This document shows positions 1 through 9,485 of a stretch of 53,943 nucleotides of DNA, piece by piece (position 1 is the first letter of the stretch; each line of letters opens with the position of its first letter). The notes under the pieces were generated by a model that did no database searches, had not been told where the DNA came from, and saw only the letters and a program-made list of their open reading frames with translations. The DNA lies in contig NW_003546254.1 in NCBI RefSeq assembly GCF_000090795.2, forward strand, positions 500,349-554,291, in the 5' to 3' direction. The stretch comes from Amphimedon queenslandica (lineage: Eukaryota > Porifera > Demospongiae > Haplosclerida > Niphatidae). The position numbers and the translations under genes were made by a program.

Positions 1-500
1 AGCAGATCAATAGCTAGCAACTGTTGTACGCTTGCCATGAATTTCACTTAACAAAGTAAACCTGACGTCAAGTGATAGCTGGGGACTATGTACACGTCAG
101 CTCATTCCCACGATAAGCAGGTTAGAGAACATGCATACATACATGTACATACAGCATGTAATACACTAGTATTGGTCTCTGTATTGTTGTATGCGTTATT
201 CATTGCTCTGTTATGATTGAGCTAAGAGCTCTGTAGAGTGACTGTTACCTCCTTCTCTCCACCACACACCTCCTCCTCTTATCCTCCCTCCCATCGACTG
301 ACTGTAAACATTGTTTTTATTAAAAATGATTATAAAAATATATCATATGAAGTATTGCAGCATAGTAAGTATAAAAATTGCAGCATAGTACTAAATAATA
401 GCAGCTTTATACATATACTATCTAATACAGTATATGCATTACTAATGTAATTAGCAATAAAAAGCTTATACCTTATAGCATTTACTAAGCAGTGTTTATG
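1..500. repeat. Duplicated promoter/spacer block (copy 1)
   Basis: This block is nearly identical to 3610-4110, differing by scattered substitutions and a short insertion. It holds a CRE-like palindrome TGACGTCA (63-70) and ACACGTCAGCTC (92-103). By analogy with the second copy, which lies upstream of the gene starting at 3523, it should be the promoter of another minus-strand family member lying off the left edge. The rest is AT-rich spacer; the plus-strand ORF at 238-450 recurs in copy 2 and looks non-coding. Confidence 0.7.
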
Positions 501-505
501 TACTA

Positions 506-1309
506 CTAAGTCTTTCTTTTATATTGTGAGTGACTAGGACAGTGAGCCTGGTTTTGATGAGATTCGCAATAGGTATGCTCTTCATTGCAGGTATGAAATT
601 TTCCAGTTGATACTGGGCCAGAACAAGTACCAGATGTAGCAGAACATGTCTGTCTTGTATCAGATTTGCCTCTGGTATCAGATTTATCTGATCTGTCAGT
701 AGATGTCTGATTTGTATCAGGTTTACCTGATCCGTCAGTAGATGTCTGACTTGTATCAGATTTACCTCATCCGTCAGTAGATGTCTGACTTGTATCAGAT
801 TTACCTGATCCGTCAGTAGATGTCTGACTTGTATCAGATTTACCTGATCCGTCAGTAGATGTCTGACTTGTATCAGATTTACCTGATCCGTCAGTAGATG
901 TCTGACTTGTATCAGATTTACCTGATCCGTCAGTAGATGTCTGACTTGTATCAGATTTACCTGATCCGTCAGTAGATGTCTGACTTGTATCAGATTTACC
1001 TGATCCGTCAGTAGATGTCTGACTTGTATCAGATTTACCTGATCCGTCAGTAGATGTCTGACTTGTATCAGATTTACCTGATCCGTCAGTAGATGTCTGA
1101 CTTGTATCAGATTTACCTGATCCGTCAGTAGATGTCTGACTTGTATCAGATTTACCTGATCCGTCAGTAGATGTCTGACTTGTATCAGATTTACCTGATC
1201 CGTCAGTAGATGTCTGACTTGTATCAGATTTACCTGATCCGTCAGTAGATGTTTGATCAGACTTTTTATCAGTTTCAACATCAGATCCTTTATAGAAGCT
1301 CATCTTCAA
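506..1309 (-). pseudogene. Cys/His mini-module gene expanded by a 39-bp minisatellite, with an in-frame stop
   Basis: This is a single-exon paralogue of the gene at 4122-4311. Reading from MSFYKGSD (the Met at 1303, or two codons upstream at 1309), it enters a Ser/Thr/Asp/Gly array made of the 13-residue unit TSTDGSGKSDTSQ. It then reaches the family module with CNEEH, CESH and CPSH motifs and ends in YKRKT at 506. One repeat unit carries TGA in place of TCA (Ser) at 767-769, which cuts the frame before the Cys/His module; the frame is otherwise continuous to 506. The product would therefore lack the metal-binding part unless the stop is read through, is allelic or is an assembly error. No function is known. 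A CRE-like promoter lies at 1425-1432. Confidence 0.6.
715..1255. repeat. 39-bp minisatellite, about 13 copies
   Basis: The 39-bp unit begins gtcagtagatgtctgacttg and recurs almost perfectly about a dozen times. Divergence is highest at the low-coordinate edge (715-780), where units carry acctgatcc variants and the tca-to-tga change that creates a stop on the minus strand. The unit is a multiple of three and is open in two minus-strand frames. Near-identity of the inner units indicates recent expansion. Confidence 0.92.
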
Positions 1310-1424
1310 CTCTTTTGTTTTTTTTATTATAACGTGTATCTTCTATCGAATCATTTTTATACCATTTAGTTTTTGCTGTTAATGCTGTGCACTGGCCATG
1401 AATGTGTCTGTGTTTATTGGAATC

Positions 1425-1470
1425 TGACGTCAAGGGGCTACCCTGGGATTTATACCTCACATGATAAGCT
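1425..1470 (-). promoter_or_regulatory. CRE-like promoter block of the minisatellite gene
   Basis: TGACGTCA at 1425-1432 is followed by a block (tgggatttatacctcaca, then gataagctgatta) shared with the upstream regions near 4434 and 5305. It lies about 115-165 bp upstream of the start codon. Perfect TGACGTCA is the binding site of CREB/ATF bZIP factors; its use here is inferred. Confidence 0.5.
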
Positions 1471-1737
1471 GATTAATGTATGTACACGTATCCTATACGT
1501 ATGTGTATGTATGCTATGCTAATACTATTGGTTGTTATTATTGCATTAAGAGTATACTCAATAGTATTCATTATATTCACCACACACCTCCCTTCTTCTC
1601 ATCGACTGGTAGAAATCATTGTTTTTATAATGCATAATCTAAACTATTATGTTTTAGCATAGTAACAAATAAAAGTAGTTCATGTTACCAAGATAAAAAT
1701 ACTACAGTTAAACTGATCTTTCTACTGTTTAAGTCTT

Positions 1738-2100
1738 TCATGGATAATTGTCTAGAGTATAGCGGCCAAACTTTTGATGAGTGCTACAAAAGAAATGGTC
1801 TTTATTACAAGTATGCCACTGTCCAGTAGATCTTTGATTGGAACAAGTAGCATCTTCAGATTTTGCTTCACAATTTCTTCTGCTGTACTTTTCTAGCACA
1901 CATGTAGTAATTAGACAATATTCTTTAATTTGATGATCGCTACAGAGATAATGCAGCATTTTGCATTCGTACCAAATATCACATAAGACATTAGTTTTGT
2001 CACATACTTCAACTTCACAAACAATCTGATCAATCTAATATTTATTGTTACTAACATCATTAGTTTGACCTGCCATTACTGTTCCTTTGTTATTGCTCAT
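1738..2100 (-). CDS. Two-module Cys/His mini-RING-like protein, C-terminus altered
   Basis: Exon 1 starts at 2100 (MSNNK...) and joins exon 2 (2025-1738, acceptor atcag) in phase 0; the donor is uncertain, either gtaatg after seven codons or nearby. Exon 2 gives two modules. The first has IVCEVEVC, WYEC, LHYLC and DHQ. The second is CEAKSEDATC with WHTC, KDHFFC and THQ. It is closely related to the gene at 5708-6110. The last module has lost the CPID motif of its sister (GRYTLDNYP here), and a stop falls three codons before the usual end. TATAAAAAG lies at 2149-2157. It may be decaying or newly diverged. Confidence 0.6.
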
Positions 2101-2639
2101 TGCCAAACCTTTGTCCTTCACTGTAATATATTTTATATAAAATCATCTCTTTTTATATACTGAAGGGAATGAATCAATTAGTGTGCAGTGTGTGTTTGTA
2201 TCAGGATCAACTGCTGATGGATGTCATGTGATATTTACTTTACACTGTCACTGGATATAATATGTTCACTGGAGAATCTCATTGTGTCATTGAAATTATT
2301 GCTTTTATTATAAAGCACCAGGCATCAGTACAAGGCAACTGATTTTGATGGGGTCATTACTGTTCTTGCTATATAGAGAGCTAGAGCAAAAAGTAATGTA
2401 TAAGTAATACAACAACACCAACAATGCTAATGTCATGCTGTATGTATTGTATTATACTATTGGTCTGATTGTTATTATGAGCGTACCCAATAGTATTCAT
2501 TACTTTCTCCTCCTATGTCTACCACACACTCCTCCCTCCTTCTCCTTCTCAACATTATGTCTTCTTAACATTATTTTATGTGACAAAATATGTGTGTATT
2601 TGTACATTAATGACCATAATAGTAATGATAATGAATAAT

Positions 2640-2775
2640 TTTTTCTACAGTCTCTTTGATGTACAGGGCATGTACTCATATTGGAGCAGTTTTCACATAG
2701 TCTGTGATTGTGTCCACATAAATACAATACTCCGGATGAGAGACACTGACTGGTTTTATGACAACCATCACATTG
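2640..2775 (-). pseudogene. Degenerate copy of the conserved distal terminal exon
   Basis: The sequence matches the 159-nt exons at 6529, 7488, 8421 and 9486 (CDGC, LCGHNHRLCENC and CPVH motifs in the same order). It has lost the AG acceptor: the upstream bases read ctttttaac. It has also lost the terminal RRKT-stop, reading on into spacer. It sits downstream of the gene at 2906-3523, the same relative place as the intact copies, so the two-exon layout is ancestral to that unit too. Confidence 0.75.
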
Positions 2776-2905
2776 TTAAAAAGAAAAAAATTACATGTAT
2801 AAGGTATTATATCTTTGTGTATTGTGTGTGTGTGTGTGTGTGTACAGCAACTATAAATCAGCTTTAATTTTAAATTTGAGTAGCTAATCTTTTGTTTAAA
2901 GTCTT

Positions 2906-3523
2906 TTATGTTTTTCTTTTATATCTTAGGTCTACTGGGCATTTTTTCTGTTTCTGAGAATGGTGTTCACTGCAGTAGTGATGCTCTTTATTGCAGTTGA
3001 ACCAGATACCACTGATCCAGTTTATATCATCACAGGCTTCACATGTAGTGTGAGGCTTTTCATCAATAGGGCATATCTTTTTCTTCTGATGAGTGATACA
3101 GTAATAGTGCTCCTCATCACATTTGTACCAAATACCATAACTGCAATCAGTTTTAGTACAGTCTGCTGCAACACACAATCTACGTCCATACCATCCATCT
3201 ATTGGGCATTTGTCTTTCTTTTTGTGTGAGGTACACAAATGATGTTTGTTTTCACATTTGTACCATACTCCAGAGTCACAGTCAGTTTTATTGCATGATT
3301 TAACTTCACATGGTCTACGCTCATCAGCATCTATTGGGCAGGTCTTTTCCTTTTGGTGGAGATTGCAAAAGTAATGCCTCTTCTCACATTTGTACCAAAT
3401 GCCATATCTGTAAAACTTTGTTTCGCATGTCTTAACTTGACAAGTTTCCTAAATATCAATTATTAATACTAATATTATAATATTATTATTTTGGCCTACC
3501 GGCTTAGATTCTCTGGGTCCCAT
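2906..3523 (-). CDS. Four-module Cys/His mini-RING-like protein (188 aa)
   Basis: Exon 1 (3523-3500) encodes MGPRESKP and ends at a gtaggc donor. A 51-nt intron follows, and exon 2 (3448-2906, acceptor tttag) joins in phase 0. The protein holds four tandem modules, each with paired Cys, then G-[IV]-W-[YF]-x-C, then C-x3-H-x2-C-x2-H, then CP[IV]D, and ends in YKRKT. The eighth ligand is Asp where the single-module paralogues have His. The N-terminus has Gly2, Ser6 and Lys7 of a myristoylation signal, but Pro3 is unfavourable. No signal peptide or membrane segment is visible. It is probably an intracellular zinc-binding protein; function unknown. Confidence 0.75.
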
Positions 3524-3593
3524 ATTGAAACAGTATTATCAAACGAATAGTATTACTAATCCTACCGTATTCTACTCTCTCTATCTCACTTAT

Positions 3594-3709
3594 CTTTATA
3601 CTTTGCAGGTCAATAATAGCTAGCAACTGTTGTACGCTTTCCATGAATTTCACTTAACGAAGTAAACCTGACGTCAAGTGATAGCTGGGGATTATGTACA
3701 CGTCAGCTC
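3594..3709 (-). promoter_or_regulatory. TATA box and CRE-like sites upstream of the four-module gene
   Basis: TATAAAGA lies at 3594-3601 on the minus strand, about 70 bp upstream of the start at 3523. TGACGTCA is at 3669-3676 and ACACGTCAGCTC at 3698-3709. The same order of motifs recurs in the block at 1-500. Confidence 0.55.
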
Positions 3710-4110
3710 ATTCCCACGATAAGCAGGTGAGAGAACATGCATACATTCATGTACATACAGCATGTAATACACTAGTATCAGTCTCTGTATTGTTGTATAC
3801 ATTATTCATTGGTATTGGTTGCTCTGTTATGATTGAGCTAAGAGCTCTGTAGAGTGATTGTTACCTCCTTCTCTCCACCACACACCTCCTCCTCTTATCC
3901 TCCCTCCCATCGACTAACTGTAAACATTGTTTTTATTAAAAATGATTATAAAAATATATCATATGGAGTATTGCAGCATAGTAAGTATAAAAATTGCAGC
4001 ATAGTACTAAATAATAGCAGCTTTATACATATACCATTTAATACAGTATATGCATTACTAATGTAATCAGCAATAAAAAGTTTATGCCTTATAGCATTTA
4101 CTAAGCAGTG
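3610..4110. repeat. Duplicated promoter/spacer block (copy 2)
   Basis: Nearly identical to 1-500, including the cacacacctcctcctctta stretch and the tail leading into the 3' end of the next gene copy. It shows that the array grew by duplication of whole gene-plus-spacer units. Confidence 0.85.
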
Positions 4111-4121
4111 TTTATGTACTA

Positions 4122-4311
4122 CTAAGTCTTTCTTTTATATTGTGGGTGGCTAGGACAGTGAGCCTGGTTTTGATGAGAGTGGCAATAGGTATGTTCTTTA
4201 TTGCAGGTATGAGATCTTCCAGTTGAAACTGGGCCAGAACAAGTACCAGATGTAGCAGTACAACCTGAACTTGTATCAGTTCTTGAGTTGCTGTATCCTC
4301 TGCGATCGCTC
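4122..4311 (-). CDS. Single-exon Cys/His mini-module protein (about 62 aa)
   Basis: The start at 4311 (MSDRRGYS) is chosen because it matches the start of the minisatellite paralogue and lies just after the divergence point; an upstream Met at 4442 in the same frame would run into the promoter. The protein is Ser/Thr-rich for the first 20 residues, then CTATSGTC, HTC, KEHTYC, SHQ and CPSH, ending YKRKT. No intron is seen. This is the unexpanded counterpart of 506-1309, so the 39-bp unit amplified after the two split. Function unknown. Confidence 0.65.
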
Positions 4312-4433
4312 ATCTTCGATTCTCTCTCTCTTTTACTGTAACATGTATCTTTTATCCAATCGTTTTTATACCATTTGGTTTTTGCTGTTAATGCTGTGTA
4401 CTGGTCATGAATGTGTCTGTGTGCAGTGAAATC

Positions 4434-4475
4434 TGATGTCAAGGGACTACTACCCTGGGATTCATATCTACCTCA
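4434..4475 (-). promoter_or_regulatory. CRE-variant promoter block
   Basis: TGATGTCA (4434-4441), one base from the perfect palindrome, is followed by the shared ccctgggattcat and cacacgataagctga segments. It lies about 125 bp upstream of the start at 4311. Confidence 0.45.
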
Positions 4476-4816
4476 CACGATAAGCTGATTAATGTATGTA
4501 GACGTGTCTTTCTATACGTGTCTGTATGCATTATGTATTCAATGTACTATTGGTCTGTTTGTTATTATTGCATTAAGACATCAGAGCAGCTCAACATTAT
4601 TCATTATACTCACCACACACCTCCCAATTCTTCCCATCGACTATCTGGTAGCAATCATTGTCTTATTAATACAATCATACTACATGTGTATAATTCAGCT
4701 TAGCAGCAATAGCATTTTCTATATAATATATTTACAGTATAGCTTTAAAAATGTGTATGTACATGTATGTATCATAGTTGTAGCATATATTAGCAGCTTT
4801 GTTATGTATAGTTCAA

Positions 4817-5196
4817 TTATGTCCTTCTTTTATAGGCACTGTGCATTGGACAGAATTCTTCCTGTTGATGAGCAAGGCAGAAGAAATGCTCATAGTAACA
4901 GTTGTACCATATACCAGTACTCCAGTCACCACAAATTGCAGTAGAGCTGATGCCGTCCAGTATTTCATTGCAGGCTTCACAGATTCTACTTGTTGCTGAC
5001 TTGTCAATTGGACAATATTCCATCATACGATGAATGCTACAAAATTGGTGTAATTTATTGCAGTTGTACCAAACGTCTCGTGTGATGTCAGTCCTTCCGC
5101 ATCCTTCAACAGCACAAATGACCTGATCAATGTGAGTCAGTTAATATCTCTAATTATTATTGTTTGACCTACCGGTAGTGATCTGCTTTGGCTCAT
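4817..5196 (-). CDS. Two-module Cys/His mini-RING-like protein (109 aa)
   Basis: Exon 1 (5196-5173) encodes MSQSRSLP with a gtaggt donor. Exon 2 (5122-4817, acceptor atcag) continues in phase 0. Module 1 has CAVEGC, WYNC, KLHQFC, IH and CPID. Module 2 has CEAC, IWYNC, YEHFFC, AHQ and CPMH, ending YKRRT. Spacing follows the family. The start lacks the Gly2 seen in three paralogues, so it is not a myristoylation candidate. A CRE-like promoter lies at 5305-5312. Confidence 0.72.
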
Positions 5197-5304
5197 TGTC
5201 AAATCCTGTTGTGGTGGTATATTTTTTTATAAAATTGTCTTTTTGTACTCGTTAGTGTTGCAATGACTTAACATTTTGTACGCTGGCCATGAATGCGATG
5301 AATC

Positions 5305-5365
5305 TGACGTCAGGGAACTACCCTTGGGATTCCCTCCGATTATCTACCTCACACGATAAGCTGGT
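5305..5365 (-). promoter_or_regulatory. CRE-like promoter block
   Basis: A perfect TGACGTCA at 5305-5312 is followed by the shared wording around 5330-5365 (tgggattccc, cacacgataagctgg). It lies about 110-170 bp upstream of the start at 5196. Confidence 0.5.
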
Positions 5366-5707
5366 AGGTTAGTATGCATGTGTTTCTATACGTGTATGCA
5401 TGTATTGTAACACTATTGGTTGTTATTGCTACATTAAGAGCGTATTCAATGGTATTCATTGTTATCTCTAATTCCTATCCACCACACATCTTCCCTCCCT
5501 TCCATCGACTGGTAGCAATCATTGTTTTTATAATATTGTAATCTAAAATTAATACATGCTTGTAATACAGCATACAGCAGGGTAAATAACAAAAGCAGTT
5601 CATATATATCAGCTACAGCACAGTAAATAACAAAAACAGTTCATATATCAGCTTATTATGTTATACAAAGTACACTACAGTACTAATGCTTTTCTGTATT
5701 GGTTATT

Positions 5708-6110
5708 TTAAGTCCTTTTTGGATAATTGTCTATAGGACAGCTATCAGGCTTTTGATGAGTGCTGCAAAAGAAATGGTCTTCATTACAAGTATACCACTT
5801 CCCAGTAGATCTTTGATTAGAACAAGTAGCATCTTCAGATTTCCCTTGACAATCTCTTCTGCTATAGTCTTGTGTTTCTGATTTACACGTAGTAACTGGA
5901 CAATTTTCCTCAATTTGATGATCAAAGCAGAGGCAATGCAAATTTTCACACTTATACCAAAAATCACAAGGGACATTGGTTTCTTGACAACCTTCAGCAG
6001 CACAGGTCTTGACCTGATTAATATAAGTAATACATTATTATTATTATTATCAGTTTATCACTAGTATTATTAGTTTGATATACTGTTGCTCTTACTTTGT
6101 TATTGCTCAT
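5708..6110 (-). CDS. Two-module Cys/His mini-RING-like protein (about 106-110 aa)
   Basis: Exon 1 starts at 6110 with MSNNK; the donor is either gtaaga right after those five codons or gtatat four codons later. Exon 2 (6013-5708, acceptor atcag) is in phase 0. Module 1 has VKTCAAEGC, FWYKC, ENLHCLC and DHQ. Module 2 has CQGKSEDATC, WYTC, EDHFFC, THQ and CPID, ending YPKRT. It is the closest relative of the gene at 1738-2100 and keeps the intact C-terminus that gene has lost. TATAAAAG is at 6159-6166 and a CRE variant TGACATCA at 6232-6239. Confidence 0.72.
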
Positions 6111-6158
6111 TGCCAATCCTTTGTCCTTCACTGTAATGTATTTTTAATAAAATTATCT

Positions 6159-6239
6159 CTTTTATACTTATTAGCTCTGTAAAAACAACTGTTGTACGCT
6201 GGCCATGAGTGTGACTGTATTGCGTGGAATCTGACATCA
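6159..6239 (-). promoter_or_regulatory. TATA box and CRE variant
   Basis: TATAAAAG (6159-6166) lies about 50 bp upstream of the start at 6110. TGACATCA (6232-6239) sits where the perfect palindrome is in other copies. Confidence 0.5.
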
Positions 6240-6528
6240 AGGAACTACCGATTATCAATAAAGAGGTGGGTTAGTGTATGTATGGTGTCTTCCTCACATG
6301 ATATTGCACTAATGTAATGGTGTATGTATTGTATTATACTATCAGTCTGCTTGTTATTGTGAGCGTACCCAATAGTATTCATTACTATCTCCTCCTATGT
6401 CTCTACCACACACTCCTTCTCCTTCTCAATAATATGTCTTTAAAGTATTAACATTATTGTATGTAACGAAATATACATGTATTTGTACATTCATAATCAT
6501 AATAGTAATGAATAATGATTATTATAAA

Positions 6529-6687
6529 TTATGTTTTTCTACGGTCTCTTTGATGTACAGGGCATGTACTCATATTGGAGCAGTTTTCACATAGTCTGTG
6601 ATTGTGTCCACATAAATACAATACTCCGGATGAGAGACACTGACTGGTTTTATGACAGCCATCACACTCCTCATTGCTATTGGTACT
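6529..6687 (-). CDS. Alternative terminal exon, conserved mini-RING module (unit A)
   Basis: This 159-nt exon follows an atag acceptor and encodes 52 residues starting STNSNEEC. Ligand order is CDGC, C, GHNH, LCENC and CPVH, ending RRKT and stop. LCGHNHRLCENC closely resembles the core of a RING finger. No start codon in frame precedes it. It lies downstream of the complete proximal exon at 6810-6953 and has the same entry phase (0), so it can be used only as an alternative last exon joined to the upstream first exon, or to an unseen first exon of its own. Confidence 0.65.
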   Translation of the reverse strand, partial: STNSNEECDGCHKTSQCLSSGVLYLCGHNHRLCENCSNMSTCPVHQRDRRKT

Positions 6688-6809
6688 CTATTTGTTACAG
6701 GAAAAAGAAAAAAGGAGCAAAAATATAAAGTTAGTGTATATTGTTTGTGATAAACTAAATACAAAAATGTGGTTAATGATAATTTCAAATAGAAGAGAAA
6801 GGGTTTTGT

Positions 6810-7012
6810 TCAGGTCTTTCTGCGATAGCGTGGGTGTACTGGACAGTGGGTCCTGTTCATAGCATGCTCATTGCAAAAGTAATGCTTAACGTTACAGGTG
6901 TACCATGTCCCATATGAGCAGTCTGTCCTGTAACAGCTTTCGCACTCTGTTGGCTATAATATGATTACAGTAGGAAACAGTCATTATAAAACTTAGCATT
7001 TTGGCCTACCAT
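6810..7012 (-). CDS. Single-module mini-RING-like protein (48 aa, unit A)
   Basis: The terminal exon (6953-6810, acceptor atatag) encodes PTECESC, GTWYTC, VKHYFC, EH and CPVH, ending YRRKT. By alignment with the 10020 copy, the first coding exon is reduced to the ATG itself (7012-7010), followed directly by the gtaggc donor; the seven codons after Met in that copy are deleted. TATAAAAG at 7072-7079 lies about 60 bp upstream. Zinc binding is predicted from the eight ligands; no function is known. Confidence 0.65.
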
Positions 7013-7071
7013 TTTTGAGATGCTGTCTTTAACTTATTGTTACTGTATTTTACTATTACTAAACCCTTTCT

Positions 7072-7200
7072 CTTTTATACTTTTTACCAACGGATGTTAC
7101 TGACTCACCATTAATGACAGTTTCTACCTCACTAGGAAAATCCCCCTACGTTACAAGAGATAGGACACGTCAGCTCTCTCTCACTGACAAACAGGTGCAA
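7072..7200 (-). promoter_or_regulatory. Unit promoter A: TATA box and ACGTCA block
   Basis: TATAAAAG (7072-7079) is followed upstream by ttaccaacggatgtta and by a shared block with ccctacgttacaagagatag, ACACGTCAGCTC (7164-7175) and acaaacaggtgcaa. The last three recur at about 8150-8205, 9105-9170 and 10180-10240. Confidence 0.6.
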
Positions 7201-7487
7201 TGGGTGTATTTAATACATTGTACTATGCTAATGACATACTGTATGTATTGATTGTGTATTGAGCTTATAGAAGTTCTACAATAACACATCATGTACTCAT
7301 GTACATGTACATACTGTACTTCATGTATAATGTATAGAGCAAGCCGGACAGCTTTACAATAACAGATACTAAGTATACACATCCCTCCTTTCTCCCTCCC
7401 TCTCCTCAATGATTATGTTAATATTAACATTATTATGTGACATTTGTACATTAATGATCATAATAGTAATAATAATGATTATATTAA

Positions 7488-7646
7488 TTATGTTTTTCTA
7501 CGGTCTCTTTGATGTACAGGGCATGTACTCATATTGGAGCAGTTTTCACATAGTCTGTGATTGTGTCCACATAAATACAATACTCCAGACGAGAGACACT
7601 GACTGGTTTTATGACAGCCATCACACTCTTCATTACTATTGGTACT
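7488..7646 (-). CDS. Alternative terminal exon, conserved mini-RING module (unit B)
   Basis: This 159-nt exon follows a ttttatag acceptor and encodes STNSNEEC through RRKT. It is almost identical to the copies at 6529, 8421 and 9486. It has no start codon of its own and sits below the complete proximal exon at 7793-7933. The near-identity makes the opposite strand open as well (an ORF containing FYGLFDVQGMYSYW), which is a shadow. Confidence 0.65.
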   Translation of the reverse strand, partial: STNSNEECDGCHKTSQCLSSGVLYLCGHNHRLCENCSNMSTCPVHQRDRRKT

Positions 7647-7792
7647 CTATAAAACAATCCAGCACAAATATAAAGGAAATAAGTAAGTTTTTGAGATAAT
7701 AAAGTATAGCTAACAATAATTATTTGTTAAGTTACACGTAAGTAATAAAGTTTTGTGTGAAATTCAAACACAGTATAAAGAGAAAGGGTTCG

Positions 7793-7988
7793 CTAGGATT
7801 TCCTGCCATAGCCCGGATGGACTGGACATTCACTCATGCTATCATGATCTCCACAAAAGTAATGCTCAACATTACAGTTGTACCACGTTCCGTATGAACA
7901 GTCTGTTTTAGTACAGCTTTCACACTCTGTTGGCTATAATATCATTAGGAAGCAGTCATTATAAAACATAACACTTTTGGCCTACCAT
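7793..7988 (-). CDS. Single-module mini-RING-like protein (47 aa, unit B)
   Basis: The terminal exon (7933-7793, acceptor atatag) encodes PTECESC, GTWYNC, VEHYFC, DH and CPVH, ending YGRKS. The first coding exon is again only ATG (7988-7986) before a gtaggc donor. It is the closest sister of the 6810-7012 gene. TATAAAAG is at 8048-8055; the upstream ACGTCA block is here mutated to a form reading gatacgctagctc. Confidence 0.65.
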
Positions 7989-8420
7989 TTTTGAGACGCT
8001 GTTTTTAACTTATTTGTACTATATTTTACTATCACTGAACCCTTTCTCTTTTATACTTAGCGTATTCCGTTACTAACGGATGTTACTGACTCACCATAAT
8101 CTTGCTTAGCCTCGTACTTTCGGCCGTCCTAAAAGCCCCAGGGAAATCCCCTTACGTTACAAGAGATAAGATACGCTAGCTCTCTCTCACCAACAAACAG
8201 GTTCAACTGAATTGTGGGTATGTGTTGTTATAGCAGTTCTACGATAACACATCATGTATTTGTGTATAATGTATGGAGTAAGCCTGACAACTTTACGATA
8301 GCAGACACTAAGTATACTTATCCCTCCCTCCACTCCTTAATAATTATTTTTTAATAATATTATGTATATAACATTATACATGTATTTGTACATTAATGAT
8401 CATAATAGTAATAATAATGA

Positions 8421-8579
8421 TTATGTTTTTCTACGGTCTCTTTGATGTACAGGGCATGTACTCATATTGGAGCAGTTTTCACATAGTCTGTGATTGTGTC
8501 CACATAAATACAATACTCCGGATGAGAGACACTGACTGGTTTTATGACAGCCATCACACTCCTCATTGCTATTGGTACT
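8421..8579 (-). CDS. Alternative terminal exon, conserved mini-RING module (unit C)
   Basis: The same 159-nt exon as in units A, B and D, with a ttttatag acceptor, phase 0 entry and a stop after RRKT. It lies 157 bp beyond the stop of the proximal exon (8737). Confidence 0.65.
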   Translation of the reverse strand, partial: STNSNEECDGCHKTSQCLSSGVLYLCGHNHRLCENCSNMSTCPVHQRDRRKT

Positions 8580-8736
8580 CTATAAAACAATCCAGCACAA
8601 ATATGAAGGAAATAAGTAAGTGTCTGAGATAAAACTAAATACATAAATTATAGTTAACAAGAAGTTCTATGCAAGTAATAAAGTTCTGTGTAAAATGAAA
8701 ATGCAAAAATAAAAAAGAAAGGGTTTTTGCCATTTG

Positions 8737-8943
8737 CTAAGTTTTTCTGCCATAGCCTGGATGCTTTGGGCAATAGTCTTTGTTTTGATGATCTTCACAA
8801 AAGTAATGCTCAATATTGCAGGTGTACCATTTTCCAGATGAACAATCTTTTGTACTAGAACAGCTTTCACACTATGATATCATTAGGAAGCAGTCAATTA
8901 TAAAAACTTATCAAATTTATCTTACACTGCCACAGTTTCCCAT
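8737..8943 (-). CDS. Predicted N-myristoylated single-module mini-RING-like protein (50 aa, unit C)
   Basis: Exon 1 (8943-8926) encodes MGNCGS with a strong gtaaga donor. Exon 2 (8871-8737, acceptor catag) begins directly with CESC and holds GKWYTC, IEHYFC, DH and CPKH, ending YGRKT. The ligand pattern is C-x2-C-x13-C-x3-H-x2-C-x2-H-x5-C-x2-H, the cross-brace order of RING/B-box fingers. Gly2 with Ser6 fits the N-myristoyltransferase consensus, and Cys4 could be palmitoylated, so a membrane-tethered protein is inferred. A TATAAAAAA box lies at 9002-9009. Confidence 0.7.
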
Positions 8944-9001
8944 TCCTAGACGCTTTCTTTAGCTTATTTTAAAAATATTTTACAATTACTAAACCCTTTC
9001 T

Positions 9002-9170
9002 TTTTTATACGTAGCGTATTCCATTACCAACGGATGTTATTGACTCACCATTAATTTGCTTAGCGTCGCACTTTCTGCCATTTTAAAAGCCCCAGGGAGA
9101 TCCCCTTACGTTACAAGAGATAGGACACGTCAGCTCACTCTCACCGACAAACAGGTGCAATGGGTATGTT
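9002..9170 (-). promoter_or_regulatory. Unit promoter C: TATA box and ACGTCA block
   Basis: A TATAAAAAA box (9002-9009) precedes the shared block with ttaccaacggatgttatt, gttacaagagataggacacg, ACACGTCAGCTC (9125-9136) and acaaacaggtgcaa. Confidence 0.55.
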
Positions 9171-9485
9171 TAATACACTGTACTATGCCAATGACGTATT
9201 TTATATATTCATTGTGTGTTGAGCCGCAGTTGTTGTTATAGCAGTTCTACGATAACACATCATGTACTCATGTACATGTACATGTACATGCACTTTATAT
9301 ATAATGTATATAGCGAGCCTGACAACTTTACGATAACAGATACTAAGTATACACATCCCTCCTTTCTCCCTCCCCTTCCTTCTCAACAATATGTTTTTAT
9401 GATATTAACATTATTGTATGTAACAAAATAAATGTGTATTTGTACATTCATAATCATAATAGTAATGAATAATGATTATTATAAA

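Noticed and set aside
715..1255. CRISPR-like regular array
   Set aside because: Units are contiguous 39-bp direct repeats with no unique spacers, in a eukaryotic coding region.
496..1281. 261-residue minus-strand ORF made of HLLTDQVNLIQVR repeats
   Set aside because: It is the second open frame of the 39-bp array. The other frame matches the family at both ends (MSFYKG... and the Cys/His module with YKRKT).
6531..6728. Recurring plus-strand ORF FYGLFDVQGMYSYW at 2640, 6531, 7490, 8420 and 9490
   Set aside because: It is the antisense shadow of the conserved distal exon. The minus strand has zinc-ligand spacing, splice acceptors and the family C-terminus; the plus-strand frame has none of these.
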